In this document: piece by piece, positions 12,037 through 25,800 of the stretch | How the letters are laid out: every line of letters begins with the position of its first letter | Position numbering within the stretch: position 1 is the first letter of the stretch | Assembly: GCF_010183535.1 (NCBI RefSeq) | Contig: NC_071333.1 | Location: 1,178,001 to 1,242,000, forward strand | Length of the DNA: 64,000 nt | Direction of reading: 5' to 3' | Source: Caenorhabditis remanei | Lineage: Eukaryota; Nematoda; Chromadorea; Rhabditida; Rhabditidae | Made by a program: the position numbers and the translations under genes | The notes under the pieces: generated by a model | The model's database searches: none | What the model was told of the DNA's origin: nothing | The model's input: the letters and a program-made list of their open reading frames with translations, nothing else

Positions 12037-15000
12037 TTTTTGAACAAAATTTGATTTTGAGCGCAAATTATGAAATGTTTCTGGCTTCTATTTGAAACCA
12101 AAGAGCATATGGCCCAGACCATCATAAATGAACAATGTCCATCATTATAGGCTTTGGTGAGAAAGAGTTCTATGGAGAAGTGGTAAACACGGAGATGAGA
12201 ATGTAATTTGATTTTGGTGAGAGATTTTGGAGTAGTGGACACTCAGAATGACATTATTGTTTTTAGCACGAGGGGACCTCTGAAACTTTCGCAAACATTT
12301 ACTTGCAACTGTTATGTGGAGACGACTTCAAAATCAATTTCCATTGGTTCGGCGTCATTCAGAGAAGCACAAAAATAAGAAATTCATGAGGCAACGTGCT
12401 GCTCAAGAATGTTACGAAACACTGAGCAGCAGCTTAATTGAAATTCAACACTTTTTCTCGGGTTCTAGGTTGATTGAAAATTTAGGGTAATGGGGAAAGA
12501 AGGTGACCGAGGAGAAAAAAAACAGAGAAAAATCATGGGAAAGACAAAAAAGACAACGTTATGGGGAGGAATAGAGAGAAAGGGGAACTGTCCGTTATGA
12601 CTGGTGAGTCACCATCAAAAAAATAATTTCTTGTAAGGCTTGCTTTTTTGGAGTAACTTATCTATTACAGAATAAAAATGTAAGTTTTTAGTTCTAATAT
12701 TATTTTTTTTGCAGTAAAATTAAATATTCGACAAGTGAAAAAACCACGAAAATGTTGCCTAAGGCGTTCGTGATACCATGATAAGAGAACGGAATCAGCT
12801 TTTTTTGGAAATGATGACTCATTGACCACAAGGTCACGTCATATGTATCGAAAGGACAGCTATGAGTGTTTCTTATTATTTTGAGTATTTTTGAGAACTC
12901 CGAAAAGAAAACTAGTAAAAAAATCAATAAACAAAAGGTCCAGGGGTTTGCGATGGTAAAATGAAAGAAAAAATTGTTTCCTAGGCTAAAAAATGTGAGA
13001 AATTGTCAAAGCAAGCCGCACTAGCAAAATAATTGAAAGCATGGAAGTGGAATTTTTGTTCAACAAAAAGTTACACTGAGCAAAGTTGAATGAAATTGAA
13101 TTCGAAATGTTGTGATTGGAAAAATAGACAAAAAAAGTTGAAGAGAACTGAAAAAATTAACATTTCAAGAGTAGAATAACAAAAAAACTCTGACATGCTT
13201 TCAATGAATTATACTGTTTTGTGAATTTCAGAAATTGGGTAGGAAAAACGTCTGTCCTATGACTAAACAAATCGCTTGTGTTTTTTGCCCGATAAAGAAA
13301 AAATGGGGCAAACAGCTTCGGATCAGATAAACATCATGAGTCATCACAAAGAAAAATTCATGCTTTCTGAGAAAAACTGTATGGAACAGGCATAATGAGA
13401 CGGTGGTTCCATTGGAATCTTCATTTCCAGAATTTTCATTTTAAACTTGACCGAAAATCAAAAATCATTCCAATTAAGAGATCACGAATCGATCAAAACA
13501 TAAATAAATCCCTCAAATACAGACATTTTTGGTTCCAAAAAAAGAGTGTTCAAAATTGGTTGAGATAGAAACGATGGAGGATCGGGACGGAAAAACGACA
13601 GGAAAAAAGAGTGAGGTGGAATGAGAAAGGAATTGTGTAAAGTCGTTGAACAAACAGTTTCAATTCATTCACTGTGTTTTTTTCTCCTCCTGTGCAGTTT
13701 TGCGCGCAAAATCGTATCCGCTCATCGGTTAGTGTTCAGAAAAAAACAAGGTTTTGAATGACACCAATTTGGGTTTCAAAAAAATTTTGAAGTGACTTTT
13801 TGAAAATGTTTCAAATTGTATAAATAGTCGTCAAAAAATAGAAATGGTTGATGAGACAGCAAAATGGATAAGGTGAAAATATCCTAATCGTGTTGGGAAT
13901 CTTTTTCTTTCCAAAGTTCATATATTTGTCAGTTTAAATATTCATTGAGGTGTGAGAAGCGATGCTGGAATGACTATTTCTAGATTTTTCTCAAAGACGA
14001 ATTGGTTTATGCATCTCAATTCAGAATTTGATCTACTTCCACGAAAACATTATATTGAATCTCAAAAACCACTCTTCCCTTATTGAATTCCGCCAACTTT
14101 CCCATTCAACCTCATTTTCACACCTCAAAACTACTCTGACATTCAAAATAAAATGGGATCAACTACATGTGACGGTCAGTTGAATGGAAAGTCGTCGAAA
14201 CAGACACATAGTAGCAGGTATTATATATATTGGGAGGTTGTGGTGGTGAAAAAGAAACGGAGATGGTTGAGAAGAGAGGAGACGATTGAGTAAGTGGGAA
14301 AAAGAGAGTGTCTCGCGCCTCTTTTTGATGGCAGATAATGATAAGAGGGAGAAAGGTCAGCAGGTAACCGGAGTAGTATTTAGTGGTGGCGGTGGAATTA
14401 AGACGGGAGAGATTGGGTACTAATACAAAAATACAAAACAAAAACAGGACGAGAGCAAAAAAATTGTATTGATTTTGGTGTTAAGTGACCTATTATCAAG
14501 AGGAAACCTACTTCCGGTACTCAAAATAAATGAATATCTAGGTTTCAAGGTTTCAAAGGTTTTTCCAAACAATACCAGCTATTTCTAGAATCCCAATATG
14601 AAATTCATTTGCAAAATTGAAAAATAGCCTTGTGTCCGGACGCGCAGGGGGCGCTGTCCCCGCCCGCACACCTGCTGTTTGTCTCATTTGTGAGAGAAAA
14701 TTTATAGCTCAGCTGGTGTGGCAGAAGATGCAAAAAAGACGGCCAGAGAGAAATATGTTTCTTTGTTCGAATCTTTTTTCAGATTTGAAAAAATCGGGGA
14801 CTGAATAGTTTTAAAACTCAAAAAAGGGCATTGAAGGTGTTCAAATAATGTGAAATGGAGAATAAACGGATTCAGTGAAAAATGAATTGCGAAATCCGGA
14901 AAAATTCGACTACTGGAAATTTCGAAACATGTGAGAGCGCATGGGGAACAAAGGGTGAACGATCAGAAAAAAAAGAAAATGTTATTTTTGATTTCTGAAT

Positions 15001-17898
15001 TGTTTTGTATAAACAAATGTGTAAAACGCCGAAATATGAATAATAAGGACCCCTTGAGTCATCAAAAAAGGCAATCAATTGAAAATTTTGGTGAAAGGCT
15101 GCATTTTAGCTTTGAAAAGTGTCAAAACCGATCCAAACAGAGGTTTTTTAGGTTAATTATGCAAGAATTATGAGTTTCGAGCAAAGAAACCATGTTTTTT
15201 CAGCTAGCTAATAAATTCAAAATTTGGGGAAAAGATACTGCTCATTCGGACAGTCGGAAATAAACTTTTGAGAATCTCACTGTTAATTTTGTTATAAACT
15301 AATCAATTCTGTTTCAACAAAATATTTTTGACTAGTTTAATTATAAAAATGAGTTCAGAGTGAATTCAGGAGATTATTTTTCGTACTTCATGCAAAAATA
15401 AAAACGGAAAACCCCCCAGAGTCACTAAAACCGCAAAAATGACAAAGCGACTTTAGTAATGACACAAGAAGCTATACATAACAAGATGAATGAAGTATAA
15501 CTGGTGCTCCCTCCTCCCATTCACCAAGGAAAACGTCAAATTTGCTTATGGGTGGCTGGGTGAATGAATGGGCGAAGACGGGCGGTGCGCGGGAAGAGAG
15601 GCGGAAGAAGTGAGTGATGGGTGGGGGGCAATATCTATCGAGGAGACCAGCACATACGACGACTAGCTACGGGGCAGCAGCAGCACCAATAGAAAACAGA
15701 AAGAAGAAAGTGAAAGAGTGAGGGTGCCGTTAGAAACGCAGGAAGACAAAGAAAGAAGTGTGAACGCGTAATGGTGTGTGTCCGGCGGCCCGGGGCAGCA
15801 GCTCGTGGTGTGTGGTCCGTCTCTTAGAGCAATCTCCCGCATTGACGGATTATGTTGGTTGGAGAGACGCAGACATTCCTGAGAACCCATTGGAAAGAAG
15901 AAAGAGGAGAAGGGGGACAGTGATCAATTGGAGAAGAAAAGTGTGTCATATGTTGACATAGTATAGGTTAAGAGTGGTTACCTTTTCTCCTTTTTTGGAT
16001 TTGTTTTCTAGGAGGAAAATAGGAAAATGTCTGGAGGATAGAGGGGACACAAATAGTGCAAATGCTTAAAATGACGTGGTGTATATTTATAGTTAGAAAT
16101 GTTTCCCTGTTATCGAAAATGAAAAAGACTCTTTTTCGTGAAAAATAGTAAACAGGTTTTTCTCGATTATTCCAACCACAAAAAATTAGATAGGACTGTG
16201 TTTTTTTCACTTCGAAAATGTGGCAGCTCGGAAAAAAAACAGGATAACATAAGGTTTTTGTACTGATTTCAATTTTTCAGTTGTTCAGGTTTCTAAATAT
16301 TAAAATTGTAATATTTCCTTTTATTATCACGACTGCGAGTCCTAAATATAAGCATATGTTTTGATGCTCACTGATAAGGAGTCGTGTTGGCGCTTTTTTT
16401 TTCTTTTTGCTAACGACGAGCTTATCACTAAATATTGACAAACAACTTGATTTTATGGTCTCATTTCTATGCGGTCCAATAAGAAAAGCGCTGGAAATAT
16501 GGTACTTATGGTAAGATGGGTTTCCCGTAGTAGTTTTTTAAAGTTCTTGTTTTTATTGCACAAGAAAGTTTATATTAGTTATGTATGTGCTATCTGACTA
16601 ACATAGAATTATTTTTTGAAAATTATAGAATAAAACAAATTTTTATCAAAATTCACCTGGTAGGTTCAGAAAAGTTCCTGACTATGCCTTATAACATTCA
16701 AAACAAAAAGAGAACCCGAAAATCAAAATATGATCATCCAAAAAATGTATCTAAAGAGTCGAGACACAAAAACTGACCACTTGAGAACGTTTTCTTCATC
16801 ATGTCCGTGTTTTTCGATGGGTAGAGAGCGGGAGGGGAAGGCAAAGATGTCTTGTTTTGTACTACTACAGTTTGGAAATCAACGTGTGTATACATATTTT
16901 ATGGAAATGTGGGTTGTTTGGGTGGTCGGGTAGTATTATGGGTTAGAATGGAATGATTGGGATGATATAAGTTGTCTGCGTTGGTTTTTCGGTGAAAAAT
17001 GATGCTGTATGTCGTCTTGACACCCAGAAAGCTGAATTTCAGGAAATTTGACAGTCATTTTCACAAAGAGATTAATTAGAAACCTAACACATATGAAAGG
17101 AAAATTATTCACCACATAACTAACAGAACTAATACTAATAAAACCGTAAACATGCATAGACAACATACAATTTGGTCTACATATTCTTCTTCATCCCTTC
17201 TCTCTTCTTACATCGTTTTCTTCTTTCCGGAGAAAACACAAAACGAACAAAACTATTAATTGCGCACAATTTTCGCGGAGCGCTTCGTTTTCGGGACACT
17301 TCTTTTCATCGTCTCTCGTCCATTTGTGTTGCCGATTCTCGACACTTCCCATTGTATTCGCGCATGTGTTACATGGCTTTTAGGGATGGTTTTTAGGGTT
17401 TGCTGGTTATAGTTGGGAAGAAGAACAATGAATATAATACAGAAAAATAACCCAAAACCGGAAATGAGAAAATATTCATAATGCATGCAAAGCACTATCA
17501 CTAACACCTGCTCTAACTCAAAAAATGCCTATAATAGAACCACAAAAATGAGTCAACGTTCATAAGTAGAATGTACACATGAATTAGAAACCTATTTGGA
17601 TAGCAACTCATGACTCAGAACAGTCATGAATGGAGAAAGTGAAAAAAAGAGAAGGAGGAAGGCAACTTTTGAGTATGATAAGCCGATTTTCGTGAGGTAA
17701 AAAAGGGGACAGTTTCTTGTTTTTTTTTTTGAGAACTGTTTGAGATGTACTGGAAAGGAACAACATAAACTGAGAGGAAGTTTTCAGATGCCACGGTTGA
17801 TATTGGAAGATTCCTGAAACTTTTCGTTAGATTGATGCACCTCTGCTAAAATGAGAACCGAGATCAAAACGGAAGTTCTGAAATGCAGATTCTGACCG

Positions 17899-18140
17899 TA
17901 CTTGCAACGGGCAAGGCTGGGCCAACACGAACATTTTCACGGCCCGGCCCGAAGACCCGGGTAAAATATTTGAATTTTTTGAATTTTTTCCGAAACTTCG
18001 AATTTTTGATTATACTTCAGAATTCAACCGAAAGCTAGTTATGCATTAGAAAATTGAACTTTTTAAAGTAAAATTACTGAAAAAAATTCACACCGTTTCT
18101 CGAAATCGGGCATTTGGGTCGGGGGCAAAATTTGCAAGTA
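17899..18140. mobile_element. Non-autonomous TIR element (GGCCCG family)
   Basis: The ends are inverted (TACTTGCAAC on the left, TTGCAAGTA on the right), and the interior has GGGCC/CCCGG blocks flanking an A/T core with GCTAGTTATGCA. A direct repeat GATTCTGAC flanks it on both sides, consistent with a 9-base target duplication. Related copies lie at 19759-20011, 21055-21205, 24481-24810 and, degraded, 58395-58505. No transposase is present, so mobilisation in trans is inferred. Confidence 0.65.
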
Positions 18141-18630
18141 TGATTCTGACTAATTATTTTTAAATTCACTATTCAAAATCATTCGCAGGTAGAGTTTCTT
18201 TTTTGTAGTTGACAATTTTTTTTGTATTTCCACTGGTTATAACTACTGTGATTGATTTTTTGTTCTCTAAAACCAATAACCCCATTCCCATCATTTTCTC
18301 AGCCATTATTTTTTTATTCCAATTTTCCCAACCCTCGCCCCTCTGCACAAATTATTTCCCTCATTCTTCCTTTACGTTTTCGATTCAATCTCAATAACAT
18401 CGCGTTTCTTGTTAAGGTTACCAAGGGCAATTATCTTCAAGTCTCGTTTTTGTTTTTCCTTCGAGCCTATCACACGGGTGCTGTAACACCACAACAACAA
18501 CACTCAAAGGACAAGAGGGCGGTGTTTTAACATGTGCGCGAGGAAAGGGACAGAAACTCTCTTTTTCCATCAATTCATACCAGTTTACGCAGCGCTGAGT
18601 GGTGTTTTGCGCTTTCTCTTCTTTCTTTTG

Positions 18631-18718
18631 TTTTACTAAATTTCTTCAAGCTGAAATGAGAGTATCTTGAAGCTGAAATGAGAGCATTTTACTAAATTTC
18701 TTGAAGCTGAAATGAGAG
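18631..18718. repeat. Direct repeat, unit about 32 bp
   Basis: Two full copies starting TTTTACTAAATTTCTT and ending GAAGCTGAAATGAGAG surround a shorter copy with the same 3' half. Confidence 0.8.
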
Positions 18719-19113
18719 TTGGTTGAAAGAACACTTCTGAAGTAGTTCAAAAGCGCATCCAATCTGTTCTAATGAACTTGCAGTAAGGAAAACTGAAAAT
18801 CCTAAACTTTTCTGTTCTTCTTGCGAATTTTAAAGCGTAGAAGGGGTAGAAGTACATTTTTGATGATTCTGGAATACTTTAGTTGGATTAGACGCAGTTT
18901 ATTTCCAATTCTTCAGTGGGACTTTGTCCATTTCTATTTCAAAAATCTTTGAAAGCATGAATTTTACTAAAATTTCCTAGAATCCATTCATCTTTGTCAA
19001 AAAAAAAAAAACAAAAAAAACCAATCTAAATTTAAATTCTCTATTTTCCCGATATCCTCCTCACTATTGGCAAGTGACATCACCAAAATCTCAATTGGAA
19101 TCTTATATATTTC

Positions 19114-19226
19114 TATTGTCGAAATAAAAAAAGTGATACCCGGTGTTTGCGGACTCAGTGCTAATTTTAATAATTTTTCCACTAAGTCCGTAAACACCGG
19201 GTATCACTTTTTTTATTTCGACAATA
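19114..19226. repeat. Long hairpin: 47-bp inverted repeat with a 19-base loop
   Basis: The left arm 19114-19160 (starts TATTGTCGAAATAAAAAAAG) and right arm 19180-19226 are reverse complements with two mismatches near the loop. It lies about 420 bases upstream of the F-box/WD gene start. It may be a short palindromic MITE with TA ends; a structured RNA is the alternative. Confidence 0.85.
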
Positions 19227-19646
19227 TCTTAACGTTCCCTTTTGTTTCTTCAATCTTAGAACAAAACACAACGTGACGAATGCAAAAAAAGAAAAAATAG
19301 AAATCTCTCTCCTTCGATTTTCTAATTTCTCTTTTCCACCCATTACCTACAAACATTTGTTGACCTACTGCTCATATGCCCTCTCTCTCTCCCTCATTTT
19401 TTCCCCAATTTCTCTTTTATTTCTCCTCAGCATCATCGCCTATCTCCTCATTTTTCTTTTCTCTCTTTGTTTATAACGTTATCAATGAGATCTGTTATGC
19501 ATCTCTGCGCCCCTCAAAATTCACTCTCTCGCTTTCTTTTTTACTTTTGAACATTTGCTAGTTTGTCTTGTGATTTGATTTTTCGCTTGTTTCTCGTGAT
19601 TTTGTGTTCGCTTATTCAATCTTAATTGAAATTTCTGGTTTCAGAG

Positions 19647-22600
19647 ATGTTGCTCCAACTGGATCAGCTTGTTCTCGATGAGATTGGGAAGATGTTGCCA
19701 GCAAAGGTGGGTGTGAAATGAAAGTAGTGGGTGTTTACGATTCAAAGTGAGAAAAACTCATGTGCCGGCCCGAAAAAATTTGTTTGGCCTGGAATGTAGG
19801 CCCAGGGTTTGAAATTCAAAACTATTTTAAACTACATTTTGAACCACATTTCGAATTTTCTCTCCGTCAATGCCGATGTTTTACTAAACTTCAGAATTCG
19901 AAGGCTAGTTATGCACCAAGAAATTGAGTTTTTTTGCTGTAAAATTAGAAAATATTGAGGAAAAAATAGATACCCGTTCTCGAACGGACCGGGCCGAAAT
20001 TTGACAAGTTTGGTATTTTTTGAGTTGCCTTGAACAGAAGTTACATCCAATTCAATAATTGCCTCATCAGCAACACATAATGTATTCAGGATCTCATCCG
20101 CCTGTCCATTACTTGCAAAGCACTCCGTGAGTTCTACAACAAGGAGACCTACTACCAAGCCTTGATGGGCAAACAGTTTTGGATTGATCGCAAATTTGTA
20201 AGTCATTTTTCCCTATTTTTATGAAATCTGACATTTCAGTTCCGCTACCAAGATGATCTCCGTTTTGTATTGAACAATGTTCCTTCTCGTTTGCATTCAA
20301 TTGAGCAATTTGGACAGAAAAATATTCGATACGTTGCTTTCTCTCATGACGGGTCTATGATGGCTCTATTTGCAAATGGATGCAGAATTTGGGTTGGTTA
20401 TTGTCAATTCAGACATTGTTTTTTCAGTTACACTAGTTTTCAGGTGTTCCGTGGAGACGAGGAGATTCTTCACGCCTACCTCAGTAGAAAACGTGGGTGG
20501 GATAAGGTGGTTTCGATGGAGTTTTCTCCAGATGATTGTCATTTGTTGGTAACCGGGTGCAAAGAAGAGCTGGTAGCGATGGCAAGAGGAAACGAGGCAC
20601 TGATTTATAAGCTTGGAGGTAAGATTTAATTATCTAGACGTTAGTTATACTAAAATTTCAAGAAGACTATGCCACGCTCCGCTCTTTCATCAACCTGGAC
20701 CAAGGCATGTTCAGCACGTGGTTCGACAATCAAAACGTCATGTTCACTCAGAATTTTGGAATGTAAGTGGTTTTTTCCTAAAATGAAACAAAAACAGTCA
20801 AAAATCCGTTTCAGAAGAGACAGAATGCGTCTTTTCATAAGCACTATCGATATGGCTGCTGATATCTTGGTCTACCCAGTTCTGACTTTTGACACTCGTA
20901 TCACTGGAATCATGGTAGCCCAACATGTGTCTCCGAGAACACGCAAGATTACTCAAATTGCCGACCAGGCGCAGGAAGAGGGAAAGGTCAGCCTTTTTAA
21001 TCGTGAAATTGGGGATGATGTGGTTTTACCTTCAGTATTGGTATTATTTCGGCAGACTTTTCACAAGTCGGGTCGGAAAAATCTAAATTATTTTTGACCC
21101 GACTAAACCCGGCCCGCTCGGCCCGTTTCGGAACATGTTTTAAAAAATTCTTCAAAAAATTCCCAGTTTTGAATGCGGGCCGCGCCGGACCGGCCCAATT
21201 TTTTGACTAGTCGGATGGTACGTACAGTAGGCGCCACTGAAACATCAACATCCGCTGTTTTCAGTGCAAAATAACTGAATCACTATTGAATTTTTTTAGT
21301 TGGATAGTCCAATCCGAAATATTCATTTTTGTAGTCGTCAACTGTCTTTTAGGATGCCTTCCATGACAAATATCCTCTTTAAATTGTGTGAACCTCCCAT
21401 TTCACTGCATTTAATACTGAAAAACGAACTAAAACTATGTTTTTTCCCAATCCGGAAGACATTCCACAAAAAAGTGAAAATCTAAGAAAATAGAGTTCTT
21501 AGATTGGACTACACAACAAAATAAAAATTTAGACACCGTCGAACAGTTCTCACCTATCGTTCCAAACACCACAATTGGCTGTCTTGCACTTAAAACAACG
21601 AGGGTTGATATTTTAGTATTCGCGCTGAAATCATGTGAAATTGTAAGCTTGACTTCTTGAATTATCCTTTTCTGGTAGAGTTGAATAGCCTGAGAATCAA
21701 AAAAAAAGGCCTGCATAGAAACAATTTGTAGGTTATGATTAACGACTAGACGGTTGCACGTGTTATTTCGGATTAGGAAAATTACGAATTGAAATTTTAG
21801 AGGGACTATTTTTTTCCGCACCATCTGATCCTTGTCATCGGCTCAAAAGAACATCTGAAATTTTCAGACTCTTACCGAAAAACTCATCGAAATCGGTCTC
21901 GAATCCGGAGTTGACGTCACCAATATGCAAGAGCTGCGTGCTATCCTCGATCAAGAGTCCCAATGCATGCCATGCTACCGTCTTCACTCTCATCATGACG
22001 CCGTTTCCCAGAGAGAGTGTCAATGTCACTGCCATCACAACACCGATAGACTACTAGTCTTCCATGGAAACGACGAGCGTGTTCATGTGAAAGTTATCAC
22101 TGAAAGGATTCTAGAAAGAGCCAAGCAGGCTTGGAGAGTTAGAGGGTAGGCACTAAAAGTAATTAAATATTCGGTAAAAGTTTAATTTTTTAGAGAAGAT
22201 GATGAAGATATTGACCAAAACCGCCTTTTCTTCCCACTCGCCCTCTGCAATGTTTTTGACACCGTGGACCATGTCTTCCGAACTGGACTATCTCTTGCTC
22301 GTAGCTCCATGTGCTTTTCACCAGATCACAGATACCTCTACATCACTGAAACTCGCAAGGCTCCACGTCCTAGAGATCCTATTATGGAGGTGTAGTTTTT
22401 TTTCAGTGTTATCTAGTATCCAACTCATTAGATAATTTCAGATCAAGCCAAGCTGTCTTGATTTGGAGACAATGGTTTTCAAGCATGTCCCTGATTTCAC
22501 TATCCGACCATGGGTAGAGTATGAATTCAGCGTCCGTATCACCGCCAACAATGACTTTGTTGCCATGTAAGTTCTAATTCCATTTTTGAAAATTTATCTC

Positions 22601-22850
22601 TAAATAAATCGTCTCATTATTCAGTTTCACTGGTCAAGACGTAGTCATCTGGTCAGCATTTCATCGCGGCAACTCTGCAGCGGTTCTTCCACAATTTGGG
22701 GCTCCAGTGTCTGCAGTGGCTCTCCACCCACTCACAAACCAGCTGGTTGTGACTAGTGAGACTCGCATTCATTATTTCCAAAGTGCGGAGATGTTTCAAG
22801 AGGACAAGATGAATGAGAACACTGAAGAAGGTTCATCATCTGGAGAGTGA
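19647..22850 (+). CDS. F-box/WD-repeat protein, FBXW5-like substrate adaptor
   Basis: Ten exons (19647-19706, 20090-20197, 20240-20392, 20444-20618, 20663-20762, 20815-20986, 21868-22145, 22194-22389, 22442-22566, 22625-22850) give 530 residues. The ATG follows TTTCAGAG, a likely spliced-leader site. Residues 1-55 look like an F-box (LDQLVLDEIGKMLPAKDLIR...CKALREFY). WD-type strands follow (IRYVAFSHDGSMMA, VVSMEFSPDDCHLLVTG, MCFSPDHRYLYI, DFVAIFTGQDVVIW, VSAVALHPLTNQLVVT). The order and the segment VFDTVDHVF...GLSLARSSMCFSPDHRYLYI resemble human FBXW5. Family role: SCF/CRL ubiquitin-ligase substrate recognition. A Cys/His cluster (CMPC...CQCHCHH, residues about 290-320) is not a WD feature. 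Introns 1 and 6 contain GGCCCG repeats. The last codons overlap a GTGAGA donor; see the exon at 28182. Confidence 0.85.
19759..20011. mobile_element. GGCCCG-family repeat copy in intron 1 of the F-box/WD gene
   Basis: GC-rich ends (GCCGGCCCG; ACCGGGCCG) flank an A/T core with GAAGGCTAGTTATGCA, as in the copies at 17899 and 24481. The terminal sequence is degraded. Confidence 0.6.
21055..21205. mobile_element. Degraded GGCCCG-family repeat in intron 6
   Basis: Alternating GGGCC/CCCGG blocks around an A/T core sit inside the unusually long (880 base) intron 6. The inverted ends seen in other copies are not recognisable. Confidence 0.5.
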
Positions 22851-25800
22851 GAACTTGGGAATATTTTGTCGTCGTCATTTTCCTGTTTTTGCCTTTTTTG
22901 GATTTTCCCAATCTTTTCACTATTCTATTCCCCATAAGATCTTTTTTACAACCCTGGAACGCTTTAAGATGTTTTTTTCTTGGTTCTTTGCTCTCTGTGT
23001 TATTTCACTAACTTAAAATGAATTTGGAACTAATTTCTAGTTATTCCTTCTATTTTTGATTCTCTCATGTCACAGTTTTCCTGCATTTTTGTCGACAAAG
23101 AATGTGTTATTTAATTGTATAATTTTCAAAAATTCTGATCTCTGTCTTTGATTTCTGACTACTGTAGTTCTTATTCAATTGTATTAATTACCATGAGTTT
23201 AATTTTTCTCTCGTGCTTCTTTTTTCCTTTATTGATCGTGATAATGATGTAATTATTTGCACATTGTTTTTTTTTGTAACTTTGTAAGTATTTTTATGAT
23301 CAATGGCTGCTGTTGATATCATGATAATTATATAAATTAGTTATTTTGGTTAGGAAAGTTTCATAATCTTTAGGTTAAGATTACACAATGAACATTTGTA
23401 TAAACACTGCAAAATGTCCGTTGCGTTTAGAAATTGATGAATCCCATCCCGCATTTGTCTTAATACCCAGTTTTTAATTTGCAGCGTCACTGTATAATAT
23501 TCAATCTAAACCTTAATTCATGTTAGCCCATTTCTCAATTTTCTTATCATAGAACTTCATTTTAGCGTAATCTGTTTGATAAAAATCAAAAAAGAGTGGC
23601 TAGTTACAAACTTTCCACCGCATTAAAATTTCAATGCTGTGCCCACTACTCTTCTAACTTCTTTAACACAGAATTTGATAATGCAACATTATGGTTGTGG
23701 TTGTTACCGTCGTGCAAGTGGATGACATAATTATGAAGTTAACCCAAAAAATCAGTCTGTCCGTTTTTGCGGGATTAAAATAGTATTTCAGTATTTTTCC
23801 TTAAAAACCGTATTCTATATTTCCGATTAGTCTAAGCATAATGCACTTTAAAGACGTTACCAAATCTATTGACACAGTTCTGGCGCTGGTGCTTTTTCGG
23901 TGAACATCAAAACAGGCGCGAAAGCGTTCAAATTTATTCAGTCGGGCGCTTTTGTTCGAAAAGCAGAGAATGTGCGGTTCATCTCTGTTTATTTTTGTTT
24001 TTTTTTCTTCTGCTTGGGTGTTTTCACCAATTTTGTTGAAATCTTTGACGGTTTTTGAGCTAATTACGTTTGGTAATAGAAGGGTTTTATCACTAATTGA
24101 AGAACGAGAGAACAGTAACTTTATGTGTGGTAGATGTCCTGCTGGCATTCAGACCGTTTCTTCAAATACATTGTGAACCTAGTTTTTGCGTTTTGACTTT
24201 ATTTAAATGTGAAAAACTGTATTTCAAAATATTTCTGCTTGAAATTGAGGAAACCCCTTTTGCTTTCATAACGTTATTTGTTTTTCAATTATTTATAGTG
24301 TAAAAAAGTCAGTTCTGTTGTTAATAGTATCTTAAATTTTGAAAAATATCGCCATTCCAGCAAAACCTTTATCAGAAGGGCATGCTTTCTATTGTTTGAA
24401 AATTTTTTCTGACCGTGTTTCAAATAAATGAACCCTTTTATCACAGAATCCAATCTGTTAAAATGGGACTTCCATTTTCACATAATTGCAACGGGCAGGC
24501 CCGAGGCCTCGCCCGAAGGTCCGGTTTACAAAATTTGAACTGAAATTTTGAACAACAATTTGAATTTTTTCCCAAAAATGTCGAATTTTTGACTATTTTT
24601 TAGAAATCAATCAAAAGCTAGTCATGCATCAAAAAATTAAAACTTTTAATGTAAATTTCAAAAAAATGCAAAAAATTCGGTAAAAATAGGTAGCTTTTTC
24701 GAAGCCTACAAGCCCGGCCGGGCCGTGCCTTGAAAATTCTCTACCGGCACGGCCCGGCCTAGTCCGGGCCTTCGGGCCTTGCCGGACCGGGCCGTAAATG
24801 TTGCAAGTATGTACTTTTCAATGAGCTTTTCCAAACGCAATTCTATAAAATATGGAGATGCTAAGAGGGATGCTTCTAAAACAACTTGTACGGTACTAAT
24901 GACTGAAACAAAACCAACAACAAAAATACTTATTGTGATGATAACCAGCTCATAGTCAAAAAAGGCGTTTGTGAGTACTCCGGCGCCTATCTCTTGTTTT
25001 CGTTTTTAGTATTTTTTCGTGCCTCCCAACTATCCTTCCCATATTTTTCTTTTGCATTCCAGGGAGGTCTCATTCTCTACGGCACGTCCTGATGTTTATC
25101 AACATTTCGCTTTTTTATGAGAACAATGTCACAAAAATATGAAAAGGAATGGAATGATGTTCGCTAGGAATTGTTGTTGCGAGTAAAAAATGTTTCATTC
25201 GAATCAGCTTGCGTGTAAAAATAACGCTCAACATTCGGCTTTCTTAGAAAAGAAAAAAATCGAAAAATGATTCTCAAAAATATTTTGAACAGTAGTCGCT
25301 CACCGTTAAAAACCGCGCCCATCTGCGCTCCGTAACCTCAAAATTATTGACCAATCACAATAGCGATCGTTTTAGAATTCTCACAATTCCCGTCAGACAA
25401 TATACCTTATCCTCTCTATAGCATAATTAGTTTTTTTTTTGGAATTTTTATTATTTTGTATTTCCACATACGTTATGTGATAAAACTTTTATTACACTGT
25501 GTTTCTCAAAATTAAATTTTACGCAGGCGTTGACAATCGGTTTATCAAACACTTTGCCGAAAAAAGCAATTTGTCATCCTATCTCGTTGTCTCCACTGTG
25601 CACACACTCCTTCATTCCTCCTCGCTTGTGGGCACGCAACTTACACAACGACTGCTCTTTTTTTTTCGTCGTTTTTCAACCTCCCTGCTTACAACTCGCA
25701 CGGCGATAACAAAATTGTTTATTTTTTGGGAGTGACTTACTCGGTTAGGACATTTTGTCATATTTCGAGTCGTTGTAAACAGAATTTCTAATGAAATATT

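Larger units (their letters stand above)
8140..19646. other. Large gene-poor interval between divergent genes
   Basis: About 11.5 kb separate the distal TOCA exon (minus) from the F-box/WD gene (plus). I found no exon chain that keeps phase on either strand. It holds A/T- and purine-rich DNA, short copies of a GGCCCG-containing repeat (7711-7750 just outside; 17899-18140), a GTCAGTG array (11928-12036), a direct repeat (18631-18718) and a hairpin (19114-19226). Further non-coding or alternative first exons of either gene could lie here. Confidence 0.5.

Noticed and set aside
5850..15890. Many frames of 60-140 codons in the gene-poor interval (for example 5850-6281, 8608-9034, 14163-14441)
   Set aside because: Low-complexity Ser/Phe/Arg-rich translations of purine/pyrimidine tracts, no phase-keeping neighbours, no family similarity.
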